In this document: one piece after another, positions 34,010-45,402 of the stretch
Numbering within the stretch: position 1 is the stretch's first letter
How the letters are laid out: each line of letters starts with the position of its first letter
NCBI GenBank assembly: GCA_029851415.1
Contig: CM056743.1
Location: 32,256,714 to 32,320,713, forward strand
DNA from: Eretmocerus hayati
Lineage: Eukaryota > Arthropoda > Insecta > Hymenoptera > Aphelinidae
Direction: 5' to 3'
Length of the DNA: 64,000 nt
The notes under the pieces: generated by a model
Database searches by the model: none
What the model was told of the DNA's origin: nothing
Seen by the model: the letters and a program-made list of their open reading frames with translations, nothing else
Translations under genes and position numbers: made by a program

Positions 34010-34631
34010 TTTGACGTGTAGAAAACTATGGATTGCGGTTATGGAATGATGACGAATGCAATGAAAATGGAAAAGCGTCAATATCAACTGATGAATATGA
34101 ATTGATGGTACAGATATAGAATACAAACCCACACCACCTAGCCCTAGTTAGGTCGTATGGGTTTGTATGTACACCAACCATCCACATCTCAAACTGCTCA
34201 TTCTCATTAATGATATTTTTGTTACATTAAAAGTGTTAGTCTTCGTCTGAAAAAATTAATGTGATAGTTTTCGCCTCAAAGAACCCCGCACAAATTTCAT
34301 TGCTTGTGGCTCCGGGTGGATATTGACGAAACTTGGGGAGATGATAGATTGAAATGTGCTGATCAACGTTTTAATGGGACGTTAAGAGGAATAATGGACC
34401 GATTTTGAGATATTTCCCGGAGAAAACAGCTATCTTTTGAGGTTACGGGTGCTTGTTTTGGATCGATATTCGAATACTTTGTTTGCCGTGCTAAGATTAT
34501 TTTTCAACAGCTATAGCTCTATCTCATAACTCAGATCAAGCGTGCATGCGTGTGAGCGATCTTGTATCTGTACTTATTGAGGTCCTGGTCGAACAATTGG
34601 ACGATATTGCTGTATCCATGTTTCACATAGA

Positions 34632-35150
34632 GCTAACACCACATGAACGCCGATAAAAAATCGGTGATAATAATGGGGAAGATCCAGACGTCATTTGATT
34701 GCAGACCAGCGCGTTAATTACTCGTAACGTATGAACATCATACATCGTTCGTTTATCGTTGTAATACAGCCATGATACTTTCATCGAACACATTCGAGAG
34801 ATATTTACAGCGCGCAGACCTGTACTCGTCCCTCGATTCACATGAAATCATTCCGTTGCGTCAAAAATCTGTCATTCCACAGCTCCCAAATAGGCGCAAG
34901 GGAAGAATGATTCCATGTAAATCGAGAGATGAGCACAAAATACAGATGTGCAAGCCGTAAATACCTCACAAATGTGTTCGATAAAAGATTCGCGGCTGTA
35001 CAGTGTATAACGATTGACAAACGATGGGTGACTTTCATACTTTACGAGTAATTAACGCCTTGCTCTGCAATGATTTCTAGAATCACGTCTAATTCGTATA
35101 GACTCGGCCCATGCATAATCATCGCCGATTTTTATCGGTGTTTTTGTTAG
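34632..35150. mobile_element. Foldback element of about 519 bases
   Basis: Ends GCTAACACC...CGCCGATAAAAAATCGGTGAT match, inverted, ATCGCCGATTTTTATCGGTG...TTGTTAG. Inner parts also pair, for example TTAATTACTCGTAA with TTTACGAGTAATTAA. Non-coding. Confidence 0.65.
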
Positions 35151-35159
35151 CCGAGGATG

Positions 35160-36600
35160 TTAGCTCTCTGTAAAACATCTGTTACGGACTCGCAACAAAA
35201 AATAACTACATTTAGGCTGGGTTTTGGAGTGGGATAGTGGGGTTAATTTTCGGTGATGGAGAAGTGATTTTTCAAATAAGAAGTCAAGTATTTTGGGTGA
35301 AAACCCGAGGCAAAAAATACCGAACAGAAGGCTTGGCCAAAAAACCTCATGGTAGCATAATTGAAAATGAGATAAAATTGTGGTACAAATTCATTACAAA
35401 TTTTGATCACGCAAGAAACGATGTCATAATCAAATAGCAAAGTTGAATAGCATATGAAAATTATATGAAGATATACAGAGATGACGATTACAAGGGGCAG
35501 TGCTTACATTGGTGTAGTCAGAACAACTCGATGACGGTGAATAAACCCCGCGCCCACGAGGGCCAGCCTTTTTATAACTTAGCGATGAGGAAGTCCCCTC
35601 TTCGTCATCGAGCAGGATTAGTAGAAGTCAAAGGCAAGAGTTGACCAGTACGTGGCACCACTCTGATGGTGGGCCCCAAAGTTGAGATGACAATTCAGAG
35701 CTGTAGAGCCGTACCCCGCAAGTGCCATATAACTATAACATTTCAACCAATTGATGGCTTTTCCACTGGGAAAAGTCACCCATGCACGCTGCAGTGCAAT
35801 GCGCAACCCTTCTCTTCGTAGAAAAGTCAAAACTTGGAACCTGCGAATAATGCTCAAGAAAATGTGCTTGTCTACAAAGTTCCCACAATTTTCTGTTACG
35901 CGTAATCTCGCGGATTGCTGACGTACTTAGCTGATAAGTACGGGCTGAGGCTGGGGCTGGGCATGCACTGCAAGGCTGGGCAGTTCGCTGTTTCGTTCAA
36001 TCAATCAAGCTGACTAGTCATATTCGTTGACAAATTTTTACATAAACGGAGGCTGTCGAATTCGACTATTCAAAGCAGAAAATCGCTGTCTCATTCCGAG
36101 TTGCCAAACTTCTATAATTCAAATAAAGCCGCCGAACCGTTCTCGAAGCAGTGTTTGCAGCGTTGCATCATTTCCAAGTTGCCGAAATTTCAGATAAAAC
36201 TGGACAATTCTTGCGCTGACTCCTTTACATAGATTTTTATGGTCGTTTATTTCCATTTTCAACTTGGACGCTATTTTACATCTCATGACATGGCTTATAC
36301 ATACATTGGGCATGCTCGTTTTTGCATATTTTCTGCTCGTCTTATCCTCGGAGAATTTCTCTGTCCTCATACCATTCGTACACACACATTCACGTACAAT
36401 CGAAGTTGGCTTATTATTATTACATTACATTATCGCAATTTCTTCCGAGCTGTCGCTGCTGGGCCGGCTCGACAACCGTCTCACCATTCGGACGTCACTC
36501 TTTTGATGGTTTCATATTGCAAAGCGCACGTGTCGCAAACATCCGTAATTAAATTCCGCGAAGAGGCGATGGAATTTACCAATGAAGAATGTAATCTAGA
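35160..36600. other. Unassigned sequence within the composite element
   Basis: I recognise no gene. A region near 35,530-35,620 has repeated GATGACG/CGTCATCGAG motifs in inverted orientation around ACCCCGCGCCCACGAGGGCC. Open frames at 36239-36694 are overlapping and motif-free. Confidence 0.35.
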
Positions 36601-36605
36601 TTATG

Positions 36606-36682
36606 TGACTCACCCGAGGATCGAACTCGGACCACAAGATTTCAATGCGCGTCTAATCCACTGGACCAAGAAGACTTGTCAT
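36606..36682 (-). tRNA. tRNA-like sequence, probably a pseudogene or tRNA-derived SINE head
   Basis: On the minus strand there is GGTCCAGTGGATTAGACG (D-arm and A-box like) and, 30 bases on, CCGAGTTCGATCCTCGG, a perfect five-pair T-arm with a TTCGATC loop (B-box like). The anticodon arm is poorly paired and the acceptor stem does not close, so it is unlikely to make a working tRNA. A SINE head is the best alternative. Confidence 0.4.
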
Positions 36683-36747
36683 CCGCAGCAATGACTTTGA
36701 GGCACACTATTCTATGCTCTAAATTTAGCCTGACACCGCACAGTGGG

Positions 36748-36911
36748 ACCAAGAAGTTCTTGAATAATTTGCCATTACGTGAATTTGCAACCAAATGACA
36801 TATGCGCAAACAGAAGACTTTTGGATGGATGAGAACAACCTCTTGCGTCTGCGCATATGTCGATTGGTTGCAAATTTACGTAAAGGCGAATCATCCAAGA
36901 ACTTCTTGGCC
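36748..36911. mobile_element. Small foldback element, about 165 bases
   Basis: ACCAAGAAGTTCTTGA at the left pairs with CCAAGAACTTCTTGG at the right. TTTGCAACCAAATGACATATGCGCA pairs with TGCGCATATGTCGATTGGTTGCAAA. MITE-like. Confidence 0.65.
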
Positions 36912-37663
36912 TCACTGTGCGCCGCCCCTCTACTGGCGGCTCTACAGCCACGTGGTCCCGTGGCCGCATCTCACTCTCATGCATTCATGGCCGGTGCGAT
37001 CTCTCTCTCACCTACACAACACCCTACCTAGCCGATTTTACGTCGTGCTATGGAGATGCTTATATTCACGCGCGGAACAACATCGATACATATTCCTCTT
37101 ACTGTTCGACCGGGCCTTAATAAGTACAGATACTTGATCGCTCACGCGCATGCATGCTTGATCTGAGTTATGAGATAGGCCAAGTCCTTGAAAAATAATC
37201 CTGTCACGGCGAATAAAGTATTGATATCGATCCAAAACAAGCACCCGTAACCTCAAAATCTAGCTACTTTCTTCGGGAAATATCTCAAAATCGGTCCATC
37301 ATTTCTCTTAGCGTTCCATTTAAACGTTGATCAGCACAATTCAATCTATCATCTTCTCAAGTTTCGTCATTATTCACCCGGAGTCACAAGCAATGAATTT
37401 TGTGCGGGGTTCTTTTGAAAAGCACTAGTCTTCGTGTCCGGATTTTCATGTGAAGTTTTTAAATGTAGTACTTTCTGAGAATGTGCTAGTTTTCGTGTGA
37501 GTTTTAAAATGTACTAGTTTACGCCAAACGTGTTAGTTTCCGTGATTGAGCCGAAATGTACTACTTTCCGCGTGAGACGACAAAACGTGCTAGTCTTCAC
37601 GGAAAACGTACTAGTTTTCGTAGGGGCTCTAAAACGTACTAGTCTTCGTGGGGGCCGACGTAT

Positions 37664-38040
37664 GGAGCTCGAGAAGTAGAGAGAGGAGGAATGAAGCAAG
37701 GAAACGAAACGAAAGTGGGATATGATAAGGTCATAAACAATGGAGAGGTGTGAAGATGGGACGAAAATGAAACAGGATTCAGGAAGAAGGAAAGACTGGC
37801 GAGGAGAAAAGGCCGGGAGTAGAGCTATACCGAAACGAAGAGTCACAGGTGAAATGAAAGCATTCAAACCAGAGAGAGAAAAAGAGATTGTGTGTGTGTG
37901 TAAAGATCGATGAAATCTATATCAAGTAGAGGAGATAATTGGAAATGGTATCGTCAGAGTGGAGTGAATTCTGTACAGAAATTGATGAGTTACATTTCTT
38001 GTAAATTGTATTACCTTCAGGGTTCAATAAATCAATAATG
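37664..38040 (+). mobile_element. Purine-rich retroelement relic (right part, 3' end)
   Basis: A/G-rich sequence like that at 18.59-19.99 kb resumes right after the TAT duplication. It ends with a short (TG)n and AATAAA at 38026-38031, a plausible 3' end. It marks the far side of the composite insertion. Confidence 0.4.
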
Positions 38041-38085
38041 ATGGATTTTTTAATCTAAAGATTCGGAAGAAGCATTTGCGCTCAC

Positions 38086-38572
38086 CCAGAATGAAAAACT
38101 TCACCGCTGGAATCGATGAGCTCTTGGCCCAACCAATGGGTTAGAAAGAGCACGATGTAGATTCCTATTATCATCGTCGTCAGCATAAATTTTTTAGTAA
38201 ATAGCATATCGGTATTCATGATCTGAAAAAATGAGAATGAGTGCGCTATTTGTTAAATTTCCACATTTCATAGGTAAAATCCTCACAAAAAAATAGCTCA
38301 TGGATAAAATGATCACGCAGGCTGCTTGAAATGCGAGGAAGGCCACCGAGAAGGATTCTTCCATCACATTACATAAGCTGAATGGTTGAAAAAGCTCATG
38401 AATCATGTTGGATTGCAATATCTCATTTTTCATCAAATTTCAGTCATACTCGATAGTTTGGACATGTAGAGTTACCACATTCCGTAAGCTTTTGTATTCA
38501 ACGTAAACAACCGATGCTCCTCGATATCTGCGAGACTCTCCTCCGGTTTTATAAATCTTTTGAATCCTGAAA
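38086..38572 (-). CDS. Odorant receptor, three middle exons
   Basis: Exon 3 (38572-38450) begins by completing a Cys codon and reads FRIQKIYK...LRNVVTLHVQTI. Exon 4 (38377-38287) reads LCNVMEESFSVAFLAFQAAC, with the H-x10-E-E-x-F-S-x-x-F spacing of 7tm_6 receptors. Exon 5 (38222-38086) includes THWLGQELIDSSGEVFHS, the highly conserved region before the last loop. Introns are GT-AG of 72 and 64 bases and all phases agree. Exon 5 ends with two bases (GG) that join the A at 18505 to make Gly. The preceding exon lies at 43539-43800, beyond a copia fragment. I see no stop or frameshift here. Confidence 0.85.
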
Positions 38573-38709
38573 CTGGTAGATTGATAGAATGAGCTCATGG
38601 CCGTTGAAGTCCAAATTTCATTGATCATCGTCATAAATTTGTTTTTGCAAACCGCCAGAAAACTCATCAATTTCCCACGGATACTCGTACACATATGAGT
38701 ATCCATGAG

Positions 38710-39255
38710 GAATCAGCGCTATTGGGAACCACGCTCACTTTGCGCACCTCAAGAATTTATCTCAAATGCCGGTCAATTGGAAGAAAATATCACTACCGCT
38801 GCCGGAAATATGCGCCGTACCACGTAATATTAAATTCGAATTGATGGGGACTGGTGTTCGTCTTTGAGTCATTGAAACATTTTGACGTATTTTGTACTCC
38901 CCTCATGCTTGAAATAAGAATCCATCCAGTACCGATCTTCAAATTTCTTTTCTAATGAGTTTTCAAAACCTCTACTCACGACAAAATGTAAAAGCGTGTC
39001 ACGTTCAACATGAAGTAAGAGCCTACAATGGATTCAAAACTGATAGTCACTTCAGGATATTATGCTACCCTGACTCGAGAAACATCCCCAATCTCTTCAA
39101 ATTATCGATCTTGAGATAGGGTCTATATTACAGACTCTATGTGCATAACTGGGGGCAATTTGACATAAGCATTATGAAAACGATTAAAAAGATTCATAAT
39201 AAATGCCGAATGTGGCCTTATCACAACGGTCAAATACAAAAGAGCTTTAACAACT
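38710..39255. other. Intronic sequence of the OR gene, nothing recognised
   Basis: AT-rich, no supported gene or repeat. Confidence 0.4.
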
Positions 39256-39704
39256 TGTCAGTATGGGATTATTTCATTCATTCGTTCAATCGCGGGGAGG
39301 AGATCCAATCCTGGGTCAGCAGGTGTATCAGATGTATTTGCGCCACTCATTTTAAAACGCAAGTATTTTAAAATCTCCCAGTATGCGTTCTGAATATGCG
39401 TCCTGATGTATAAAAATAGGTCCTTCTTTGCGATCTCTTTGAATTTGCATACCCACGAAAGTACCTGCTGGTCCATGCGTTATCTTGAACTCACTCTTTA
39501 TTACTCTTAACACACAATCAATTTCATCCTCAGAGTTCCCTATGACTACACCATCGTCAACAAATAACGCTGGGATAATCAATGCGATTTTTTCTTGCAC
39601 ACCAACACAGAACCTCCACCGGGACACTTTTCGAAACCGAAATCCACTGAGGCTCCACAAGTTTTGTCGTTCCAGCATCTTGCAGCTTGTTTTAACTCGT
39701 AGGG

Positions 39705-40853
39705 GGCCGAATCCATGTAAGATCAGGCAGCGAAAAAAGTTGAGGTCTCGGATATTTCTGCCGATGAAGTATATCATTCTTGAGACGAAATGAGGAGATA
39801 CGTATTTTTTTGTTTGGCCTGAATCGATTCACTGTCAGAGCTACGCGAATTTGGAGATCGGGAGCTGCAAGATCAGTTTTAGAAAAACTGACACTTTGAA
39901 ATCAGTAAAGATGCAATAATTCCTATGTGACTTTGAATATTCAGCTGAATCTTGTTGGATATAGTTACTAGGTAGATGTTGCATGCAAATTTATACTAAT
40001 TAGGTTGGAATTGCCATTCGGATCCGCAAAAATTCGTTTTTTACGAGAAATTAAAAAAAATTACTCAAAAACATCATCGTGAATTTCTTTGGTGAATTTT
40101 CTGGGGGTATTTGATGACATGATGTTTCAGAGGGTACTCTCCGAGTCGGCGCTAAAAGCTCGAAATGACCAAAAAAAATATTTTTCGGGAAGAAAATTTT
40201 TTATTGTCTCAAATAGGTTCTGGCATCCTTCAAATAATGAATATTGGCTGAAAAGTAGTACCTACAGAGTACAGCACCTGCAAATATCTACAGAGACTCG
40301 TTTCCTCCAACTTATCTTGCACAGGAAGTAAGCACAGTGGTCAAGCTTGTTGAAAAGGCTATATGAGCAAAAATGCTTTCAGTCTAATTTTCTCTATGTC
40401 TACGTTTTTCCAGTAAGTGTTATTCACCACTGGCAGTGATATGAGACTGAAAACATTTTTGCTCATATAGCACTTTCAACAAGCTTGGGTACTGTGCTTA
40501 CTTTCTGTGCAAGATAAGTTGGAGGAATTGAGTCTCTGTAGGTATTTGCAGGTACTGTACTCTGTAGGTACTACTATCCAGCCAATATTTATTATTTGAA
40601 AGATGCCAGAACCTATTTGAGACAAGAAAAAATTTTTTTTCAAAAAATATTTTGCTTTGGTCATCTGGAGCTTTCAGCGCCAACTCTGAGATTACCCTCT
40701 GAAACATCATGTCATCAAATACCCCCAGAAAATTCACCAAAGAAATTCACGATGGTATTTTTGAGTAATTAATCTCAAGAATGATATACTTCATCGTCAG
40801 AAACATCCGTGATCCCAACTTTTTTCGCTGCCTGATCTTACATGGATTCGGCC
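39705..40853. mobile_element. Foldback element inserted into the copia reverse transcriptase
   Basis: The ends GGCCGAATCCATGTAAGATCAGG and its complement are inverted. The arms pair from about 40,050-40,400 with 40,440-40,770, with about 260 unpaired bases in the left arm. It splits the copia K-C-I-Y-x-L-K-Q motif, so it inserted after the copia element. A two-base AG target duplication is possible. Confidence 0.75.
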
Positions 40854-41639
40854 AGATGCATTTCAGCAACTTGAGGATCTTGCTGGCAGCATCAACGATG
40901 ACTAGACTCCCAGGGAATTCGATGTAAATATCCTCTTCCAGATTCACGTACAAAATCGCTGTCTTGACGTCAAATTGAATGACGTCGAGAATTTCTTGAG
41001 CGGCAAGAACGAGAAGGATTCGGATTGACTCATATTTTACAACTGGGGCCATAATCGATACCAACATGTTGCTTACATCCCCGTGCATATAGTCTGGCTT
41101 CGAAGCATTTGATATCACGTGCTGAATCATATTGTATTGTAGATACCCACAACGTGTCGATGGGTTTGGGACCAGGCTGGCGATTTCGAATTTGCGCAGT
41201 TCCGTTGATTCCATGAGAGGCAAACTCATCCTGCTCTGACAGTTTCCACTGCGCCTCATGTGGGCCATTCATAGCTTCAGTGTAACTCGTAGACTCTCGA
41301 TGATCGACAAAATTTGCTTCAGACCATCACGGTTTCTTGAGAGAATTTCCATCTCGAAGTTCCAGCGTGCGATTTGGGGTACATTCCAAGTTTCGCGTCT
41401 TCCCCTCCTTCTGAAGATCAATATGAGCCAGTGTTAGTTCTTCGTCGATATCCATAGGGTCACCCAATTTTTCTTCCTCCTCTGCCTCATCCGCCTGTAT
41501 ACCTCGACCACCTTGCGTCTTGAGTGATGCATCATTTTGGGACACTGGCATCGGAAGCCTATGGTTTCCGCCCCGATCCCGGCGCAAAAAATCCCACAAT
41601 GCCACCCAGGGAAGAAAACAACTGAGCATGTGCATCAGA

Positions 41640-41930
41640 CCTCGGACTGCGCCCTTGGTCTGCTACAATGCATGCTCCGACGTTTTCTAACCTGTACGTG
41701 GAGCGGCATTTTGTTTCGACGGTTATCGCGTCAGAAAGCATAGAATTCCGATACAAGTGTCACCGAAAAACAGTGTACGCACCTCGGAACAAAAATAACC
41801 CACTTCGGCCGCGAGTATGCCACCCTCGCTTACCGGCTCGTGCGGCAACATACCCGGGCCGCGATGGGTCACTCTCCGCCGTTGTCGCGTAATAACTAGT
41901 ATTTGCACGATCAGTTGATATTTCAACTTG
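41640..41930. other. GC-rich segment between copia fragments
   Basis: It has a higher GC content than its neighbours, no copia motif and no recognisable gene. It could be a further insertion or a decayed copia linker. Confidence 0.3.
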
Positions 41931-42596
41931 AGTCGATTGTGTAGCTTATGAGATTTTAATCATGACATCAGGTGATAGATCGTTTCGAAGAACATTGAAT
42001 TCAACATCTTTTGCCACGAAGATTTTTCGATAATTTGAATCATAGAGGTGGTTATTTTCCGCCTGATCTTGATAACCGACCAAGTACGCTTTGGTGGCTT
42101 TGGCGTCGAATTTTTTTTCATCTTGCTCTGTTTCATCTGGTTGTCCATATAACATACATATCCACTCTTCTCGTATTGGAATATGCATGAATCTAATCAA
42201 CATGAATGAGAGGGCTTGGAGAATCAAAAAATGTCCAACTACGACAATCAACTGACACCCATAGAACAAGTCCAAACTATGACACATGGCTGACCGGGTG
42301 ACAATCATGCATGACAAGTGCTGAGCGGAATATCGAGATTGTAACACTATTCCAACTCTAAGTCGAAAACTAGTGCTATCAAAAAATAGTAGCAAGATTA
42401 CTCTTCAATTGTCATGTCTGTGAACACGTTAAATTCCCTGATTTCTACAGTAGTAAGACAAATTTGTTATAAACTAATGCATCCTTTGCAACAGCTATCA
42501 TGATCATGGGTTAGCTAAGTGCATGCAATTGTGGATTACATTAGATGGTGCAAATATCTGTGTCCGAAAGTATTGTTGTCACTATAATGTCTTCAT

Positions 42597-42703
42597 CTAC
42601 ACGTAATACCCCCTCCAAACTTGCGGGGATTTCAGGACGCCTCATCCAAAAGCATTCAGAGATTTCTGCAAGCTTGGAGGGAAAATTACGTGTACTGGAA
42701 GGA
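42597..42703. mobile_element. Short inverted-repeat element, about 105 bases
   Basis: CTACACGTAATACCCCCTCC and AACTTGC at the left pair with GCAAGCTTGGAGGG and ATTACGTGTA at the right. MITE-like hairpin in the OR intron. Confidence 0.5.
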
Positions 42704-42704
42704 T

Positions 42705-43538
42705 TTTTCCTTCCAAAAGACTGTATTCATTATTTTGAGAACGAAAACTACAGAGAAATCATCAGCGAGGATTGACAAATCGTATGCAGAGAGAATTCTT
42801 TGTCTATCTCGAGTTTGCTATAGACGATCTATCTTCTTGTTATGCTCCACTCAATTCTTCCACACATCAACCGGAACCTTTCTCTTGATCACATCGAGAC
42901 ATAAATAGTGCACATCTCTGACGTTGAATATCTTTTCTTGCTTCATCTTTTTCTTCTGTACTGATCCCCATTTTATTTCAATTGGGTTTAACCCAAATCG
43001 ATCAACAACCAGCCACACGAGCTCCATTTCGTCACCTCAAAGTTCTTGAGTGAACTAACCAATTAGGTAAAGTGTCTCAAAACGCGATGGCAGATTCATC
43101 TGAAGTTGTTCAATCTTTGTCATTCTTTGCAATATTGCACACTCACCTCGTCCCACCCGTACAACACTCTCTGCAATCTTGCAAATTACCACTCTTTACC
43201 AACATTTTGCGCCCACTTAAATTTCAGGTATCTCTCAAGTTAGCCTTTTTTCTGCATTATAATAACCCTTATGAGTATTACAGCTACAATTGAGGTCGCG
43301 ATCTCCCTAAGAGAATTTTCCTCGGTGCGCAAATAGACACTTCTCCATAAAATACATAGATTGGAGAATAAGCGACTCTCTCGAACCAGAGTACCATAAC
43401 ATTTCAAGATGACAGTTTCTTTTCCAACCGATAATAATAAATGCAGATGTCAGTCTGGCTACGTTGTGATTTTTCTTTAATCAGTGTAGAAGTTACTCCA
43501 TCGCTCCATAATTTTCGAAATAACTATAGAGGACTCAC
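42705..43538. other. Intronic sequence of the OR gene, nothing recognised
   Basis: AT-rich. The open frames here lack motifs. Confidence 0.4.
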
Positions 43539-43800
43539 CATGTCAACGAAAAAAATCCACAAATCAGCTTCATATTCGTCAGGAAGAAACTGAAGAGTCC
43601 GGCTACTAATCCAAGAAGCATATAGAAAATAGCATTGACATGCAGCAGTGGTATGAATAGATGAGGTCCAAGGAGATCGAAGAGTTCAGGTAGTTTTAAC
43701 AAATCTATTCTCGTCGCATTGGTCATTGGGTACAACTCGTCTAAGAGGAGTATCGATATTGATGTCGCCAACATCACAAACATTCCCCACAAGCAGAAAC
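43539..43800 (-). CDS. Odorant receptor, exon 2
   Basis: An exon of 262 bases with a cag acceptor before 43800 and a consensus gtgagt donor after 43539. It encodes 86 full codons: a hydrophobic segment (MFVMLATSISILLLDELYP), then MTNATRI, where 7tm_6 receptors have P-L-N-x-S-R, FIPLLHVNA and another transmembrane segment ending in MKLICGFFSLT. The last two bases (TG) join the T at 38572 to give Cys and continue into FRIQKI, as in the usual C-G-L-F...Y-R-I region. The first two bases (GT) need one base from an upstream exon, which the exon ending at 63071 provides (G, making Gly). Confidence 0.8.
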
Positions 43801-44076
43801 CTGAGTATGAGATCCATTACAAGATGGAGTATTTACAGAAATGGATTTTTTAGCTCATGTCCTGAAACTTTTAGTGAACTCGAACGCTCATGAGATTAGT
43901 TATATAACGCTACGGGTACCGGGTGGTGAATCTTTGGGATTCTACTGATGAATTTTTTCCTTCGGAACTTGAATAGTTTATGAGTAGGTGTGGAAGATTT
44001 CAAACGCTAACGTACATGTCCGGTCGGATATAGTCCCCTATCCTATCACGGATTGTGATTGTGCAATGGATCGGTA

Positions 44077-44850
44077 AAGGACCCCGCACCAAATACATTG
44101 ATTTTAGCTCCAAATAAGTATCGATGAAATTTGGGGAAGTAGTAAATTAGATCACGCTGATCCCGAGTCAAATAGGGCAAAAGAATCTTATGCACTGATT
44201 CTGAGATGATTCAATGTTATAACTCTATATTTCGAGGTTACGGTGCTTTGTTTTGAATGCATCCGAACGCTGTGGTTACAGCAGTGAGCACCGTGCATAA
44301 CGCGATTTTGAATTGATTCCTCTGAAACTGATGGAATGCACGGATGAATAACTCACAGCTACCACACTTCATCGAACAATAATCAACTTTCCTCACCTCG
44401 TGATGAATGTCTGATATTAGTATCTCGCGACTATCCAAACATTCCATTCGAAACATTCACAACACAACCGTTTACCAAATCTACTTCTCACGGTCACTTT
44501 TGATCGATTTTTAGGTTCATATATAAACACAGAGCTATCATGCATCCGAAATGATACATTTATCAGCAATACTGTCATTCGATGGAATTACACTCATCCA
44601 ACTTCATTTATAGCACTTTAACCCACAATTCGCAACTTTGAATATGATTTTTCGATTCTCGTGCTATGAAATATCGTATGAGACTGCGTGCAGATGGGTA
44701 GTTTTGTTACGGAGGACTCATAGTACTCGTTTCGCTCGAGCCATAAACAGTCCTCCGTACAAAACTACACATCTACGTGCACTGTCATAATATATTATTG
44801 CGTGGCTCTCCTCCAATGGCTCAGAGAAGATAGAGAATCGCTTTATAGTT
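44077..44850. repeat. Dispersed repeat: ACCCCGCAC block plus hairpin block (copy 1)
   Basis: Block 1 (44077-44345) begins GGACCCCGCAC and contains GATGAAATTTGGGG, TTAGATCACGCTG and GAGGTTACGG. It recurs in the same orientation at 48076-48350. Block 2 (44636-44850) contains ATGGGTAGTTTTG...CAAAACTACACAT around AGTCCTCCGTA and recurs inverted at 48395-48612. Open frames in this region share repeat sequence and are not receptor exons. Confidence 0.75.
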
Positions 44851-44854
44851 AGCC

Positions 44855-45400
44855 TTATCACAACCTCTCATTAACATCATGGAGTGTCTCACTAATTGTA
44901 AACACAGATTCAAGGCAATTCAGAGATGCAATGTTTAAAAGCTTCCATCTCCTAGCATTACTAACTTTGCTTTGACATCTCATGGCAGTAATGAGTAGCA
45001 TCCAGAATACTATACCTTTGAATATCTCAACACGTAGTGTCACAAGGTCGACACTTTTTATCGACAATACCGCAAGCATCTTCTCGATAGGCACAGAGAG
45101 CATTGAAAGACTGCTCATTGTTTAAATTCACTCTCATCAAGTCGGTGAGGGTCTTGAGACTCTATTCACTCCGAGTTATGAACCAGGAATTTATGGCGAC
45201 CCATGACCCACGTGGTAGTTTTGAGAATGTTAGCTCGCTCATTTTTCTAGAGAAGCACTTTGGAAAACTCAATTTTCCTTCATTAATTAAAATTGATTTC
45301 TGGGGTTTTTCGAAGGTTTGGATTGTGCTCTCTTCTTGTTGGGACATTGCTGAAGCAAATATGAAGGACAAGAAAAGCCGACGCAGAGCTCCAGAGCAGC
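44855..45400. other. No recognisable gene
   Basis: Open frames on both strands (44858-45118 minus, 45103-45417 plus) lack recognisable motifs. I do not support them. Confidence 0.35.
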
Positions 45401-45402
45401 AG

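Larger units (their letters stand above)
34230..37440. repeat. Large inverted repeat with arms of about 360 bases
   Basis: The left arm (34230-34600) and right arm (37090-37440) are inverted. Both contain AACCCCGCACAAA, AAGCAATGAA (or its complement), GATCAACGTTT, AGGTTACGGGTGC and a stretch ending GATCTGAGTTATGAGAT or its complement. Related ACCCCGCAC sequences occur at 44.08 and 48.08 kb. Together with the ACTAGT motif array at 37.44-37.66 kb this forms the right portion of the 19,994-37,660 composite. Confidence 0.7.
19994..37660. mobile_element. Composite DNA element with CGTCGGCCCC inverted ends and TAT target duplication
   Basis: The left end (CGTCGGCCCCTAC) and the complement of the right end (CGTCGGCCCCCAC) match. 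They stay similar for about 180 bases, as subterminal arrays of ACTAGTACGTTTT/ACTAGCACATTTT-like motifs every 25-35 bases. TAT flanks both ends (19991-19993, 37661-37663). Flanking DNA on both sides is the same purine-rich relic, consistent with one insertion. Inside lie an ISL2EU transposon, R1 elements and several foldbacks. A transposase belonging to this outer element itself was not found. Confidence 0.6.
39258..42200 (-). mobile_element. Ty1/copia retrotransposon fragment (integrase end and reverse transcriptase), decayed
   Basis: On the minus strand, the integrase C-terminal region (about 42190-41980) has AKATKAYLVGYQ and KIFVAKDVEFN. A linker follows (41635-41330), then the reverse transcriptase start (41330-40854) with YTEAMNGPHEAQWK, ARGCKQHVGIDYGPSCK and QFDVKTAILYVNLEEDIYIEFPG. 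After an interruption come the LKQAARCW remnant, ALFVDDGVVIGNSEDEI (the copia VDD active site) and ILRRFKMSGANT-like sequence ending near 39,258. LTRs, gag and RNase H are missing. There are several frameshifts. It lies in the OR intron between exons 2 and 3. Confidence 0.75.

Noticed and set aside
44238..44456. Minus-strand frame considered as an odorant receptor exon
   Set aside because: Its C-terminal part lies in the ACCCCGCAC repeat, which recurs at 48 kb, and it lacks receptor motifs.
44858..45118. Hydrophobic minus-strand frame considered as the missing receptor N-terminus
   Set aside because: It lacks the expected motif, and no splice donor in the right phase was found. The exon ending at 63071 fits better.
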